From: Diphasiastrum complanatum
Lineage: Eukaryota > Streptophyta > Lycopodiopsida > Lycopodiales > Lycopodiaceae
Direction of reading: 5' to 3'
Assembly (NCBI GenBank): GCA_029204225.1
Contig: CM055103.1
Location: 2,189,720-2,253,719 of the forward strand
DNA length: 64,000 nucleotides
Made by a program: the position numbers and the translations under genes. Positions 11,541 through 22,988 of the stretch are shown one piece after another. Each line of letters begins with the position of its first letter. Positions within the stretch are counted from its first letter, which is position 1. Below the pieces are notes generated by a model. The model was not told the origin of the DNA. It saw only the letters and a list, made by a program, of their open reading frames with translations, and searched no databases.

Positions 11541-12320
11541 TGTTGTACTTTTAGAGTCTTTCTATGTTCCATTATGGTGGTCTCCCATCTAATAGAATTA
11601 GAACGATCCTAAAATGCATTGTGTAGGGTGAGTACGAGTAGGATCCACTCTATTCATGGTTTCTATTGTTTGTCTATGGGTTCTTTTATGGCGGTCTCCC
11701 AACTAGAAGAGAACTAAAAATGGAGGAATGAATAGACTACACCAAGGCGGTCTCCCTACAACTGTAATGCAAGGGATTAAACAAATCCTAAACTAACTCC
11801 ACAAGGGAATGGAAGCAAAGTGAACGAAAGATAATCCCATAATAACATTCACATGTATTAACCAAATGAGGAAAGCTTAAGCTCGAGCACCTACCACCAA
11901 GTATTCTATCCACAAGTGGGAACACAAGTTGCATGCATAAAATATGACAAAAATGTCCGTATTATCACAATGCTTACACAAGTGTTGTTGGAGGCCCAAA
12001 TCCACTCCCATATATGGAAAGAGTGGTGGGCCTAAACTTAAACATGCTTATGGGACTAAGTCCAAACTTAAAGCTAATTAACTTGTGCACTTACACTAAC
12101 TTAGAATTAAACTTAACTTGAACTTAAGAATCAACTTAACTTAAAATTAAATCTTAAACTTAGACTTTCTAAGTTGAACCATTACAAATGATTGTTTGTA
12201 ATAGTTAAACTCAAATAGTAAAAGGTCTAAGCATAAGGTTTTCCTAATCCGAATTACTTGTGGGCTTACAAAACACATGCCACAATAAATTCCTATGTTG
12301 GGCTAACATAAGGGACAACA
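11541..12320 (-). repeat. 3' LTR of element C (element lies on the minus strand)
   Basis: Bounded by TGTTGT on the left and ACAACA on the right, a 6-bp terminal inverted repeat. Pairs with 19417-20169. The two LTRs share nearly all sequence but differ by substitutions and small indels (780 against 753 bp), so the insertion is not recent. Orientation comes from the tRNA-Asp primer site inside the other LTR. Confidence 0.95.
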
Positions 12321-12322
12321 TT

Positions 12323-12859
12323 ATCCCACGCCAATGGCAGCTGCTCTTTGTCGGGCTCTGTCGTCGTAGGTCTCGTTATTGAGAGTGACTCTAACGGCAT
12401 GCAGCTCTTTGCCAACGTGCTCCAACATTTGCCATCGTAGCTTGTTCAAAAAGGGTCGTGGGCCATAATAGTGGAGCATGTTCTGGAGGAAACCATGCGT
12501 TTGCCAAATTTCCATCATGTCGACATGTAGGGCACTTGTCATTGCCGCACGGTAATAAAGTCGGGCCACGTTGAGGTGATCCGTCTCGGTGACCAAGGGC
12601 TTATTGATATTCAACAGAATGGAAGGTAATGAGTGATCCCAATGAGTTGCCAAGGGCGCCAAGAAGATAAGGCTGCAATTGTCGGCGAATAGCGCACATC
12701 CCTGTCTGGACACCGATGGTACCGCTTGTAAAATTGGCTACAATTTGAAATTAGATCGCGGGCCAGATCTTCTGTTTCTTGCACCTTCACTTTATGTGTG
12801 CGGCACAGCTTTAGATCGGACAAGGTAATGAAATCACTGAGTACCTCATTACTGGCCAA
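12323..12859 (-). pseudogene. Minus-strand coding remnant of element C adjoining its 3' LTR, function unknown
   Basis: Two overlapping minus-strand frames cover this piece. One (12713 to 12321) runs about 130 codons and stops with TAA right at the LTR edge; it contains LYYRAAMTSALHVDMMEIW and GPRPFLNKLRWQMLEHVGK. The other (to 12611) contains KVKVQETEDLARDLISN. They look like one coding region separated by a frameshift. I do not recognise a domain. It lies on the same strand as the primer site and the 16495-18720 frame, so it probably belongs to element C's own coding content. Its left side is cut by the plus-strand pol block. Confidence 0.4.
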
Positions 12860-14082
12860 ATTGATCCAAATCTACCTAAACCCGCTCAACAAGCATTGAT
12901 TCATAAATCTGCTCCCTACACCCTCATTGTTGGACAATTGTATAAAAAAGGGACGGATGAAATTATTCGTAGATGTCTCACCGAGGGAGAAACAACCCCC
13001 ATCATTTCCCTAACCCATGAAGGAAGTGGCGGTGGACATTTCTCATCTGAGACGACATCGCGAAAAATATTGTTGGCCGGATTCTGGTGGCCAACCTTAT
13101 TTAAGGATACCCATAAATTTGTAATGGCATGCAGTGTATGTCAACATGCAAAGCGACCCCAATTCAAGGATTTCATGTCATGAAATCCCATACTGTCAGA
13201 CCAAGCATTTTTCAAATGGGGAATCGACTATGTGGGACCGATTAGCCCGGCTGCTAGATTCACACAATTTCGGTATATTATAGTAGCCACCGACTATTGC
13301 ACCAAGTGGGCTGAAGCTCGTGCGGTCAAATCTGCCGATGCAAAATCCACCGCCAAATTCCTTTACAAGCAGATTATAGTGCGTTTTGGTTGTCTACTGG
13401 AGATCGTTAGTGATAGAGGAACACATTTCCCGTGATCGAACACTTACTATCCACCTTCTTAGTGGTCCATAGGAAAAGTGCCCCTTATTACCCGCGTTGT
13501 AATGGCCAAGCTGAGTCCACTAATAAGATCTTATGCGAAATCCTTACTAAGACCGTAGAGGCCAGTAGACTTGATTGGGAACTAAAATTACATGTTGCTC
13601 TTTGGGCTTATCGCACAACTCCCAAGAAATCCATTGGGTCTACCCCGTTTCAGATGACTTATGGCCAAGAAGCAGTTATGCCAGTTGAATTTTATATCCC
13701 ATCCTTACGAATGGCTTATGACCTGCAATTAGATTCCAAACAAATCTTAGCCAATCGCCTATTTCATCTTGAAAAACTCAGTAAAACCCGTACCATCAGT
13801 GTTCATGAGCAACAGGTTCACAAGCGTAGATAAAAAGATTGGCATGATCGTTTAGTTAAGCTCAAGGAGTTTAAAGAGGGGGATAAGGTCGTCTTGTATC
13901 AAGTTAAGGCACATAAGGGGAAGTTGAAATTCACAGGGCAAGGGCCATATTTGATTGACCAGATCTTTTCGTCAGGATATGCCCGCCTTAAAACACTTGA
14001 TGGAATCCCCTTAGATTTTGTAGTGAATGGGAGTCAACTTAGACAGTATCATGAGCACTCCTTCTATCTTGAAATGTACTGA
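12835..14082 (+). pseudogene. Ty3/gypsy-type integrase inside element C, opposite strand to the element
   Basis: Starts EYLITGQIDPNLPKPAQQ, the segment that normally links RNase H to integrase in Tat/Athila-like elements. The zinc-binding part follows (HEGSGGGHFS, then CSVCQHAKR at about 13132-13158). The catalytic core has WGIDYVGPIS at about 13218 (first Asp), VSDRGTHFP at about 13410-13432 (second Asp) and NGQAEST near 13501 (the Glu motif). A GPY-like module KFTGQGPYLIDQIF lies near 13930-13970, and the tail ends LRQYHEHSFYLEMY with a stop at 14082. TGA stops after MS (13180) and at 13434, and a TAA at 13831, break the frame. Best described as a Tat-like integrase pseudogene. Confidence 0.8.
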
Positions 14083-14790
14083 TCACATTCGTCATTATGT
14101 GTTGCCTGCATGTACCCATCCCCTTATCGTTCTATGTGTGTATTTTTTGCTTTATTTGCTTTTTCATCTATTTCCTTCTAGATCCAATCTCATTGTTTGC
14201 ACGTTAGTAATCAGTTGACTAGATAAAACGAATGCACAATCTATGTCGATCCGACCTCCATTCACTTAAGATCTATCAAACAAGTCCAGATCTATCTTGA
14301 TCAATCTCCATATTCTAGATCTCCACATCAGTTTCTAGATCTACCTCTATCAGATCTCCCAATATTCTAGAAAAATGGATCAATTGCTAGGAAACTACAT
14401 CACTAGCATCAGAAAATCTCACACAAAATTCGCCAGCCTTCTACTCCTCATTCAGAACACATCTATCACTAGGGCGAGTTTTGTCTAATCAGAAATCAGG
14501 TCAACACTGTGATTACAACGAAAATTCATCAAATCTTGACCAAATACATCAAAACTGTGATTTTTGCCTCAGCCAAAATTCGCGAATACTGCAATGGACC
14601 TTTTCAGGCCAATCAGATATATCTGATCCCTGTGCGAATTTGTTCTGACAATTTTCAAACATTAGTAAAGAAAAGCATAGAAAATGCAAGCACAGAACTC
14701 GCACAGCATGAAAAGCAATCAGACAGAATTCGCACATCCACTCAGTAACTCGCCCACAATGAAAACGTGATGATGAACCTTCTGGGCCAG
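14083..14790 (+). other. Non-coding linker between integrase and RT with GCGAATT/AATTCGC motifs
   Basis: No coding signal. 14230-14370 repeats short AGATCT(A/C) and CTAGATCT words. From 14426 to 14760 the words AAATTCGC, GGGCGAGTT, GTGCGAATT, GAATTCGCAC and ACTCGCCC recur in both orientations. The same words form an array at 18735-19195 behind the element's primer site. I infer that this linker derives from the untranslated or leader region of the same element family. Confidence 0.5.
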
Positions 14791-14799
14791 CATCTCCAC

Positions 14800-16490
14800 C
14801 ATCCGCTACCAAACCCTCTACTTCCAAGTCCATGAGGAAAATCAAACCTAAAGTGTCGTACGCACCAGAGGGTCCCGATATGCCACAATACTTCAAGGAC
14901 TATACGATTGAGGATGTTACTATTCAGTTGCCTCAAGCCCAATGAGAAACTCAGGGGGATGCGCCTTTTGATGGACCAGCCCAAACGGTCACATTAAATC
15001 TGAAAAATTCTGATGAAAATGAGGACAAATTTGTCCATATTGGAGCTCACCTTAATCGAGAGCAGCATAGAGCCTTAGAGAAACTGCTTCGACAGTATTG
15101 CCATGTTTTTGCATGGTCATACAACGACATGAAAGGAGAGTCCCACGGTTGCCGTACATCCCATACCTCTAACACCTGATGCTACCCTGGTAGCTAGTCG
15201 GCCCTATAGATGCAATCCCATATACCGAGCCAAGATCAAGGAAGAGTTACAACGCTTAATAGAGGCCGCGGGTTCATCTATGAGGTCGAACATACGGAAT
15301 GGGTATCGCCTATCATAATTGTCCCCAAGAAAAACGGGAAACTTCGTATCTGTGTAGACTTCAAGAAGCTTAATGCTGTCACCAAACGTGATCATTTTCC
15401 TATTCCATTTGGAGAAGCCATATTAGAGAACCTAGTTGGAGATGAGGCTTATTCCTTCTTAGACGGCTTTAGTGGTTACAATATGATAGAAATTGTGCTT
15501 GAAGATCAACCACAAACTGCTTTTGCCACGGAATGGGGGACGTCTTGTTGGAAGGTGATACCCTTTGGATTGTGTAACGCTCCTAGTACCTTCCAACGCG
15601 TCATGCAAGCAGCCTTTACGGACCTGATAGGAGACACGCTAGAAGTCTACTTAGATGATCTAGGAGTCCACTCTGAAGCATCTAGACATTTAGCTGTACT
15701 TGAAAAGATATACACTCAGTGCCATAGGTATGGTATCTCCCTAAACCCTGAGAAATGCCAGATCTGGGTTACTCATGGTGTTGTTCTAGGCCACATCATA
15801 TCCCGGAATGGAATTGCTACTGATTCTGAAAAGGTAAGAGTCATTATAGAGATGCCCATTCCTAGAACAGTGTGTGAGGTCCTAGTTTTTATGGGCCATG
15901 CAAACTATTATCGTTGTACGTGACTTTGCAGGGAAAGCACGCTAGATGTATTGGTTAACCATAGATCCCAAATGGGTAGAAGAGCATGGCCATGCATTTC
16001 AAGATCTCAAAACTGCTCTAGCCAGTGCTCCTATTTTGCGAGCACCAGATTATTCCAAGGGATTCCATGTGCACACGGATGCTTCTAAGTACGCCATTGG
16101 CGCTGTCTTGACGCAACCAGGTCAGGATTCCAAGGATTATCCTATCAGATTTCTGAGTAGACAACTAATCCCAGCCGAGATGGATTATACCACCACTGAG
16201 AGGGAAGCACTTGCTATGGTGTACGCGGTTCAAAAGTTTCGCCATTATCTTTTAGGCAAACCCTTTGCGTTTTACATCGATCATCAGGCGTTATTATATC
16301 TTTTGAACAAGACATGCACAACTGGACGAATAGCACGCTGGTTGTTATTACTTCGAAAATTTGAGTTTCGAGTTGTAATTAAAAGGGGTGTCTGCAACAT
16401 TTTTTAGCTGATCATCTTTCACGAATCCCTAGCACTGACATACTTTGCACTCTGTAGATTCTAGCATGTCCCGACTTGGATTTCGAATTG
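14800..16490 (+). pseudogene. Ty3/gypsy-type reverse transcriptase and RNase H inside element C
   Basis: Reads FVHIGAHLNREQHRALEKLL from about 15031 and HVFAWSYNDMKG at about 15103-15135, the run-in to RT in Tat/Athila-type pol. After a frameshift near 15140: SPIIIVPKKNGKLRICVDFK (15307-15366), FGLCNAPSTFQRVM (15565-15606) and the catalytic box VYLDDLG at about 15643-15665, which is intact. After a second break near 15920-15945 comes RNase H: HTDASKYAIGAVL (first catalytic Asp) and TTEREALAMVYAVQKFRHYL (the Glu motif), then a decayed ADHLSRIPS near 16408. It lies downstream of its own integrase, the reverse of Ty3/gypsy order. Confidence 0.85.
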
Positions 16491-16494
16491 TCAC

Positions 16495-18720
16495 TTAATG
16501 TCGTTCAGGTGGTACCACTGCGGGTGGTGGAGGGTTTGGAGAGGAGAGTGCTTGAAAGAGTTTTGGAAGAAGGCGAGGAAATCGGGTTTGGAGATATGAA
16601 TGGTGAGGGTTAGAGGAGGTTGAAATGGAAGAAGGTGGAGGGGGGGAAATGTTAGAAGGTGGAAGAGATGAGGGCTTAGATTGTTGTGTTGCCCCTCCCT
16701 GGTCGAGGTTTTGAGGCGCTCCCCCTTCCTGTGAATCAGGCCCTTGTTGTTGGTCGTGTGTAGTTGCGGCTACAAAACCGTCAGACATGGATCAATACAT
16801 ATCCCTGTCAATGAGGCCTCTAGCTTCATTCTATTATTTGTACACGTCTTCTCTGACCCTGCTCCGCCGTCTCCTTGATCATCCCGTGGTTGTGGGATGA
16901 ATATGAAATTGTTGGTGTTGGGCATGAAGCGGAGGTGGTACTGCTTGTAATTGCTTGAGTTGTTCTTCCAAGCACTGGATTTGATTGTTGAGAGCAGCCA
17001 TTTGTGACGTGGTATGTTGTTGTAATTGCTACACCTCGGCCTAGACTGCTTTTAGCTTTTGCCCCAACTGTTGGTATGCTAAATGTGGAATTACCGTGCC
17101 CTTCAGGATAGGAAGTAGAGCAAATCGTTGAAAATCAATCTAATTGATTTGACCCATCATAGCAGCACGTAATTCTTGGTTGGTACTAGTTTTGGCATCC
17201 AAGCGTTGCTGGAGTTGGCTTAGCTGGGTGTCCTTCTAGTTGACCTCTGCTTGAAGCTAGTCCATGTGCTCTTGCAATTTGTCCATTTGGTCGGAAGTGA
17301 GTTCTTCATCCCGACGTGCGCGTGCTGCTTGCTCGTTGGCTTTGTTCACAGCTTGTGCCGCTCCCTGTAGTTGTCTGGTCAGCACAAGATTTTCTTGCAG
17401 CGTCGTGCCCTAGAATGATTGATAGTCAACAATGGACTGAGCAAGGTAAGTCCGGGCGGTATGATTAGCCCAAATTGCCTTTTGCACTGAAGGGGGAAGC
17501 TGCTCCCAAGGACCCAGGAAAGGAAGGGGTTCATTCCCATCCGGGTAGTGTGGCGAAATATTAGTGAACGGAGGAATATTAGTGAACGGAGGGACATAGG
17601 GCTCATGTCGTGGAGGGAGTTGTGATGAGCTAGGTTGATCATGGATAGGAATTTGAGTGGCGATAGTAGGTGTGGAAGAAATTGTGGTAATGGGTGTTTG
17701 TAGGAGTTGAGCGGCGAAAGAATCAGAATCAAAGTTAAAATCGAATGCGGAGGGGTTAGTAGTGATGATGGGGGGTGGGAGATGGTAAAGAAACAGAAAT
17801 GGTGATTGGAGGAAAGGAGGCAGTGACGGTGATGGAGGGTGGGGTGGACGAGAGGACTGCAGTGGTGCTGACCATCATGGCGTCAAGTGACATGCCTTGA
17901 TCCACAGAAGTTGATGCTAAAACTGGTTTTGTGTATCTTGACCCGCTGTGGTTGGAAGTATAGTTGGAGAGGTCGAGCTAGTGAGAATTGCCGCTAGCTG
18001 AGTTGAGTACTGGGCCACTAATTTGTGGTCAAAAGTGCCCGAGTCATCTCCCGCAAAGCTATCACCTCCTAAATCTGCCACCTATGCACCTTGCGAGTCT
18101 GGTTGTTGTAGAGCTGCTTCACCCGTTGCATCATCTTCTGGAGACTTGTCGGCTTTGTTGGCTTTCCTGCGGCGCGTGAGTCTTGTAGGTGATGCGCCCT
18201 CTGGCAGCAGTCGCTTGAAAGTCTGTGCTCGCTGGGTGGCTTGGTGCGGCACATCTGGATATTTTGCTTGGATGTCGGTGATGCGCTGTGCACACTAGGC
18301 CCCTAGTTGGCGGTTGAGGACCATGGCGAGTATGTGCCCCACCTTGGTAACTGCCTTTCTTGTCTTCAAAGCCGTGTGGAGCTTCTTTGTCAACTTGTCC
18401 GCCTAGCTGTAATGTTGGATTTCCTGCTGCCCCACCGCGAATGATAGAGCGAATAAATCGCTGGGGGGAATTCGGTCCATCCTGGGTTGTTGGACTTCAA
18501 TGAGCATGTGCATTAGCTCTGCCGCTTCCCTTAGCTACTTGTCTTGGATACACTTGACAGTGTATCCGTCGTGGGTGAAAAGTGTGGTGGACCCATCTTC
18601 GACGAGGAGGCGCTGCAGGTAGGTGTGATCATATGTTGTGCCCTTCCCATGAATGGTCTCACCTTCATTAGGGAATCCGAGCCAAAAGTGGAGTGCGCCG
18701 CTCGTACGAGGCATTCCCAT
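16495..18720 (-). pseudogene. Long minus-strand frame of element C (ORF1/gag-like), interrupted mostly by TAG stops
   Basis: One frame runs without a frameshift from the ATG at 18720 to the TAA at 16495, about 740 codons, starting MGMPRTSGALHFWLGF. It is interrupted by TAG at 18537, 18405, 18297, 18084, 17919, 17412, 17259, 17238, 17142, 17043 and 17031, and by a few other stops (TGA at 17877, 16881, 16794; TAA-TAG at 16836). The N-terminal third is mixed globular, the middle is Pro/Ser/Thr-rich, and the part from about 17400 to 16900 is Gln/Glu/Lys-rich and coiled-coil-like (e.g. LTSDQMDKLQEHMD). It shares strand with the primer site, so it is probably the element's first gene. No known domain recognised; a gag function is a guess. 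Confidence 0.5.
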
Positions 18721-18734
18721 TGTTGTCCATACTG

Positions 18735-19195
18735 GGCGAGTTTGAAATGTTGTGTGCGATTTTCCAAACTTAGTCCAAATAGGTGTGCGAATTTGTTTTG
18801 TCCAAAAATGGCAAAATTAGTGTTGTCTGCTCAAAATTGCAACTTTTTTGACCGGAAGGCATTCGCACAGGGCCCTAAGAATTCATGCAAGGTGTTTTCA
18901 ATCCATTAGGACAGTGGGCGAATTCTGTCTTCATGATTTTTGTGGAAAAGTTTGGGTAAAGTTTTGACAATTTTCAGCTCCAGAGAATTCACACAGGGTT
19001 CAAAGAGGTTTGGCACTGTTTTTTCTAGACTCTATATGGTGGGCGAGTTATTGGGATGTGATCGTTGTCAAAGAACAGGTCAGAATAGTTGTTTGGGGTA
19101 TTTTCTGATCGTACAAGAATTCGCACAGAGGAGTTTCGAAAGGCTGGTGCTCTGTTCAGGTCCTGTGCGGATGGGCGAATTCTGTTGGTAAGGTT
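18735..19195. repeat. Degenerate array of paired AATTCGCAC / GGGCGAATT motifs (element C leader)
   Basis: Motif pairs occur at about 18861/18914, 18975/19032 and 19108/19174. Each pair is ATTCGCACAG(G) followed 50-65 bp later by its near-inverse GGGCGAATTCTG or GGGCGAGTT. The spacing between left members is about 115-130 bp, so this looks like three decayed tandem units. It sits between the primer site and the start of the minus-strand frame, the 5' leader position. Confidence 0.5.
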
Positions 19196-19402
19196 TCATG
19201 CAAAAAATCAACCAAAATCATAAAAAACACTTAAAAAACTAAACCAAGTTCCTTGGTTCTTCCCCCTATCCGAATGAGGTAGTACGGTAGTTCAATGGAA
19301 GAGGGATCTGTGAAAAAAAAAATGAAACAAGATGAATGAAAGAAGCAAGAAAACTAATGGAAAGGCAAGGAAAAATAAGCAATAGAAGTAATGAAATGAG
19401 CA

Positions 19403-19415
19403 GGCAACGGCGCCA
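19403..19415 (-). other. Primer binding site, tRNA-Asp type (element C)
   Basis: The plus strand reads GGCAACGGCGCCA, so the minus strand reads TGGCGCCGTTGCC, the 13-nt complement of the 3' end of plant tRNA-Asp including CCA. One base separates it from the LTR end at 19417. This fixes element C as minus-strand. Confidence 0.85.
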
Positions 19416-19416
19416 A

Positions 19417-20169
19417 TGTTGTACTTTTAGAGTCTTTCTATGTTCTATTATGGCGGTCTCCCATCTAATAGAATTAGAACGATCCTAAAATGCGCTGTGT
19501 AGGGTGAGTACGAGTAGAATCCACTCTATTCATGGTTTCTATTGTTTGCCTATGGGTTCTTCTATGGCGGTCTCACTAGAAGAAAACTAAAAATGGAGGA
19601 ATGAATAGACTACACCAAGGCGGTCTCCCTACTAGTGTAATGCAAGGGACTAAACAAATCCTAAACTAACTCCACAAGGGAATGGAAGCAACGTGAACGA
19701 AAGATAATCCCATAATAACATTCACATAAATTAACCAAATGAGGAAAGCTTAGTGGGGCTCGAGCACCTACCACCAAGTATTCTATCCACAAGTGGAAAC
19801 ACAAGCTGCATGCATAAAATATCACAAAAATGTCTTTATTATCACAATGCTTATACAAGTGTTGTTGGAGGCCCAAATCCACTCCCATATATGGAAAGAG
19901 TGGTGGGCCTAAGCTTAAACATGCTTATGGGACTAAGTCCAATCTTAAAGCTAATTAACTTATGCACTTACACTAACTTAGAATTAAACTTAACTTGAAC
20001 TTAGGAATTAAATCTTAAACTTAGACTTTCTAAGTTGAACCATTACAAATGGTTGTTTGTAATAGTTAAACTTGTCTAAGCATAAGGTTTTCCTAATCCG
20101 AATTAATTGTGGGCTTAAAAAACACATGCCACAATAAATTCCTATGTTGGGCTAACATAAGGGACAACA
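19417..20169 (-). repeat. 5' LTR of element C
   Basis: Second LTR copy, again bounded by TGTTGT and ACAACA. It is followed immediately by the right target duplication AATAG (20170-20174). On the element's own strand the LTR begins TGTTGTCCCTTATG and ends AAAAGTACAACA. Confidence 0.95.
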
Positions 20170-20174
20170 AATAG
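20170..20174. repeat. Target-site duplication AATAG, right copy
   Basis: Exact match to 11536-11540, directly abutting the LTR terminus. Confidence 0.95.
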
Positions 20175-20345
20175 ATACTCCTAATAAAAGATGGGCCAAT
20201 ATCTCAATGGACTTTGCGGTTGGTCTTCCAAGGACTCAAAAAGGTAAAGATGCAATTTAGATGATAGTTAATCATCTCACCAAATTAGCTACCTTCTTGG
20301 TGGTCATTTTAATACCCACATTTGGCAATGACATGTAGGTTTTTT
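20175..20345 (+). pseudogene. Element B integrase core, continuation after element C
   Basis: Reads WANISMDFAVGLPRTQKGKD (first catalytic Asp in the MDF context) and VNHLTKLATFL, the standard Ty3/gypsy integrase core. It continues exactly where 11540 was cut. It decays after about 20345. Confidence 0.85.
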
Positions 20346-22988
20346 TACTATAAGGGGTTGTGAAGACTATCTCACCATCAACCATCACAATGCAACATTG
20401 ACACAAAGCTTCGATGAAACAAGTTAAAATATTTCTAATATCTGACCTCATAGACCCAGCTAAGCAGAAATAGAATTTTGGACATCAAATTCACCTCCCA
20501 ACCCATAGAGCCCAATCTTTGAGCCTTAAGGTCTATAATAGCATCCAACATTAATCCTCTGGACGATAACCATGGCTTCACATACCATTGTAGCCAATCC
20601 CACACAGGAGATGTCTCACATGGTACCAGACGATCATATGGGCTCTTTGATCCATTCAAGCCACATCAGATCGATAGAATAAACAATTCAAAACCCTTGA
20701 TTATTCAATCACACATGCAATCAAATAACCAGTGAGTTATAAAACAGTCTTAGCAAAGAATTTACGGTTGCTCTATACGACAGTATCAAGATTAAGGCAA
20801 TGTTTGACCAAGTCACAATCACAAGCACATCCGACCAGGTGAGGCTTATGAATAAGCACGGCCCTATCTACATAGCACTAGCAATTCAATTTATGTAGCT
20901 GCCATTTGTAATGCCCACTCTAATCATCCATCGATTGTTCTTGACTTACAATCATTGCCGTAGGTAAATTGTCAAGAGGGCGTGATGCCCTCGGGTAATT
21001 TGTTGAGGAAAATTCTACACATAAGTTTGACACATCAACTGAATTACGAACACGATGGAAAAAATCACTCATCAAGATCAGACATTCTCTAGTTTACAGA
21101 GATTACTATGGTAAGTTCAGGACTCGAATGGAAATTCAAGACTCGAATAGTTTTTACGCTGTAGAAAGTCCCCAGACGAGGACTTTTTTCAACTATAAAT
21201 AATAAGTATAAATAAAACCACAACAATAACCGCACTCTTACTATACGCGCAAAAAAAGGACGCAAAATTTTGCCTTTGCACAGCCAGTCTACAAAAAGAA
21301 TATTCATCATAAAGCATCATGTACAATCGTATTTACAATATAGCTCATCTTTTTTCCCTCTTGTATTCGATTAATCTTCTTCATACTGTATGCAGACCTG
21401 AAAACAGATCCTGCAGCTATGACTTCTAGTGCAGCTTGAAGATATGTCACCTGGAACAGCAATCTGAGTTCACCTGCCACATACTTTATGAGAAGGCAAA
21501 TCAGTGATCAGAAAGAAATATCAAGACAACAGTACAAAAAACCTATAGCACTTCGGTAAAAGGGAGAAAACTCAAGAATAACACCTATAATATTGAAATC
21601 TCAAAGTAAAAATAGTTGAATCAAGGAAAAAGCTTGTCATTATGAAATTTATAACTAAAACTTGTGAAAACCTTATCAATAAAACACCTACAAAGTTTGA
21701 AAGTAGTAGGTAAAGTCCCTATTTCAACAGCTGGCCTGTAAGACCTTTTCGTGTTTTTGCGATCAATGGAGCACATGAATCATCAATGTCAAACGGAAAT
21801 CCTCTATGATGACGAGAAGCAGGATGTCACTGAATCGGGCTTCAGCCGCCGAATCGACATAAAAAACAACAGAAAATATTAAAGAAAACCAGTACCTTAT
21901 CTGTGATAAAGAAATCAAAACCAGCAGCTTATCTAATATCTGTAATAAAGAAATCAGAACAACATGGATCGTAAAAAATGGCTCCAAAAACATGGATCGT
22001 AACGATCGATGATAATATTGGATCGTAAAGATAAAACGATAATATATTTTGGCGGGGTGCCTTATGGCAGCTACACAAATACAGGTATATTCACCGTTGG
22101 ATACTGTCGGACGGCATTGGGATGTTGCCACGTCTCCTGAGTAGCCATCTACGAATGGATTTCGGAAACGTGGCGAGCATCTAAGTGGGCGGATTAAGAA
22201 CTGTCGTGCTTCCTTGAGCGGCATTGCACTTTCTCGTGTATGAAGTCTGTGCAGTGTGCGGGTGGCCGTCAACCTGTCAAGGCTCATTCATTGCCCTTCA
22301 CACCACTCTGGCCCTTTGGTCATACATCCCCAGTGTGGCATTTTGAGGTCACTTTCCTCTCTTTTTGTTGACGTGACTCCATCGACTAACCCCTCGTTTG
22401 TCGATGTGACTCCATCGACCAACAACCCATAGAAGATGGCTATGTACAACATTTACATTCAGGTCTCAAAAGCGATCAAAAATTTCAGCCTCCCTCCCAA
22501 GGGCGAGTCTTTGATGGCTTAAAAGGGGGATCAAATATTTGAGCCTCCAAAGGGCGGGCTCAAAAGGGCATCGTTCACAATAGTGACCTTCACAGCTTCA
22601 ATGGTATCCTCGCATAAGATGGATACTAAGCTTTTATGACCAAGCCCATACATCAAGATCATATCCACCGCCAAGTCATTGGATGTGATGTGAACGAATA
22701 TAATATGCATACCAAAAAATGTAGGTATCAAGCAAAAAGGCTCAACTCCAATCTATAAAAGCTAAAACCCTACTAAGAACCATAAAATGCATTTAGCATA
22801 TAAGTTTAATAGCATTCTCTTTGCAAAGGGTGATGGTAGAAAGCTTATAAGAAGATTATCTTATTACTAGGCATAGCTAAAGCTACAAAGGTTGTCCCAG
22901 AGATAGATTTGTCTACAAAATATATGTGGCTCCTATCCAATTACAATGTAGTAAGACCACACGTGATTAGGTGAAGAAGCATATAACC
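20346..22988. other. No gene assigned; AT-rich, one weak exon candidate
   Basis: Frames at 20435-20659 (-) and 21763-22287 (-, 174 codons) show no recognisable motif. A weak candidate last exon is described at 21307-21473. There are short imperfect duplications near 21890-21960 and around ATGGATCGTAA at 21965-22025. GGGCGAGTC and GGGCGGGCT patches lie at 22500-22570. I see nothing that identifies a transposon family. Confidence 0.3.
21307..21473 (-). other. Possible terminal exon of an unrecognised gene
   Basis: On the minus strand an open frame of about 55 codons follows a plausible splice acceptor (GTGGCAG at 21480-21474) and ends in TGA at 21309. It includes VTYLQAALEVIAAGS and RSAYSMKKINRIQEGK, a composition that looks protein-like. 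The upstream sequence on that strand is AT-rich and intron-like. I found no matching upstream exon and do not recognise the family, so chance is a real alternative. Confidence 0.15.

Noticed and set aside
20435-20659. Minus-strand frame with PVWDWLQWYVKPW
   Set aside because: It looked protein-like, but the adjacent frames and flanks resemble untranslated retroelement sequence and no splice structure fits.
21763-22287. 174-codon minus-strand frame starting MSLDRLTATR
   Set aside because: No recognisable motif, odd composition and no supporting signals; probably chance.
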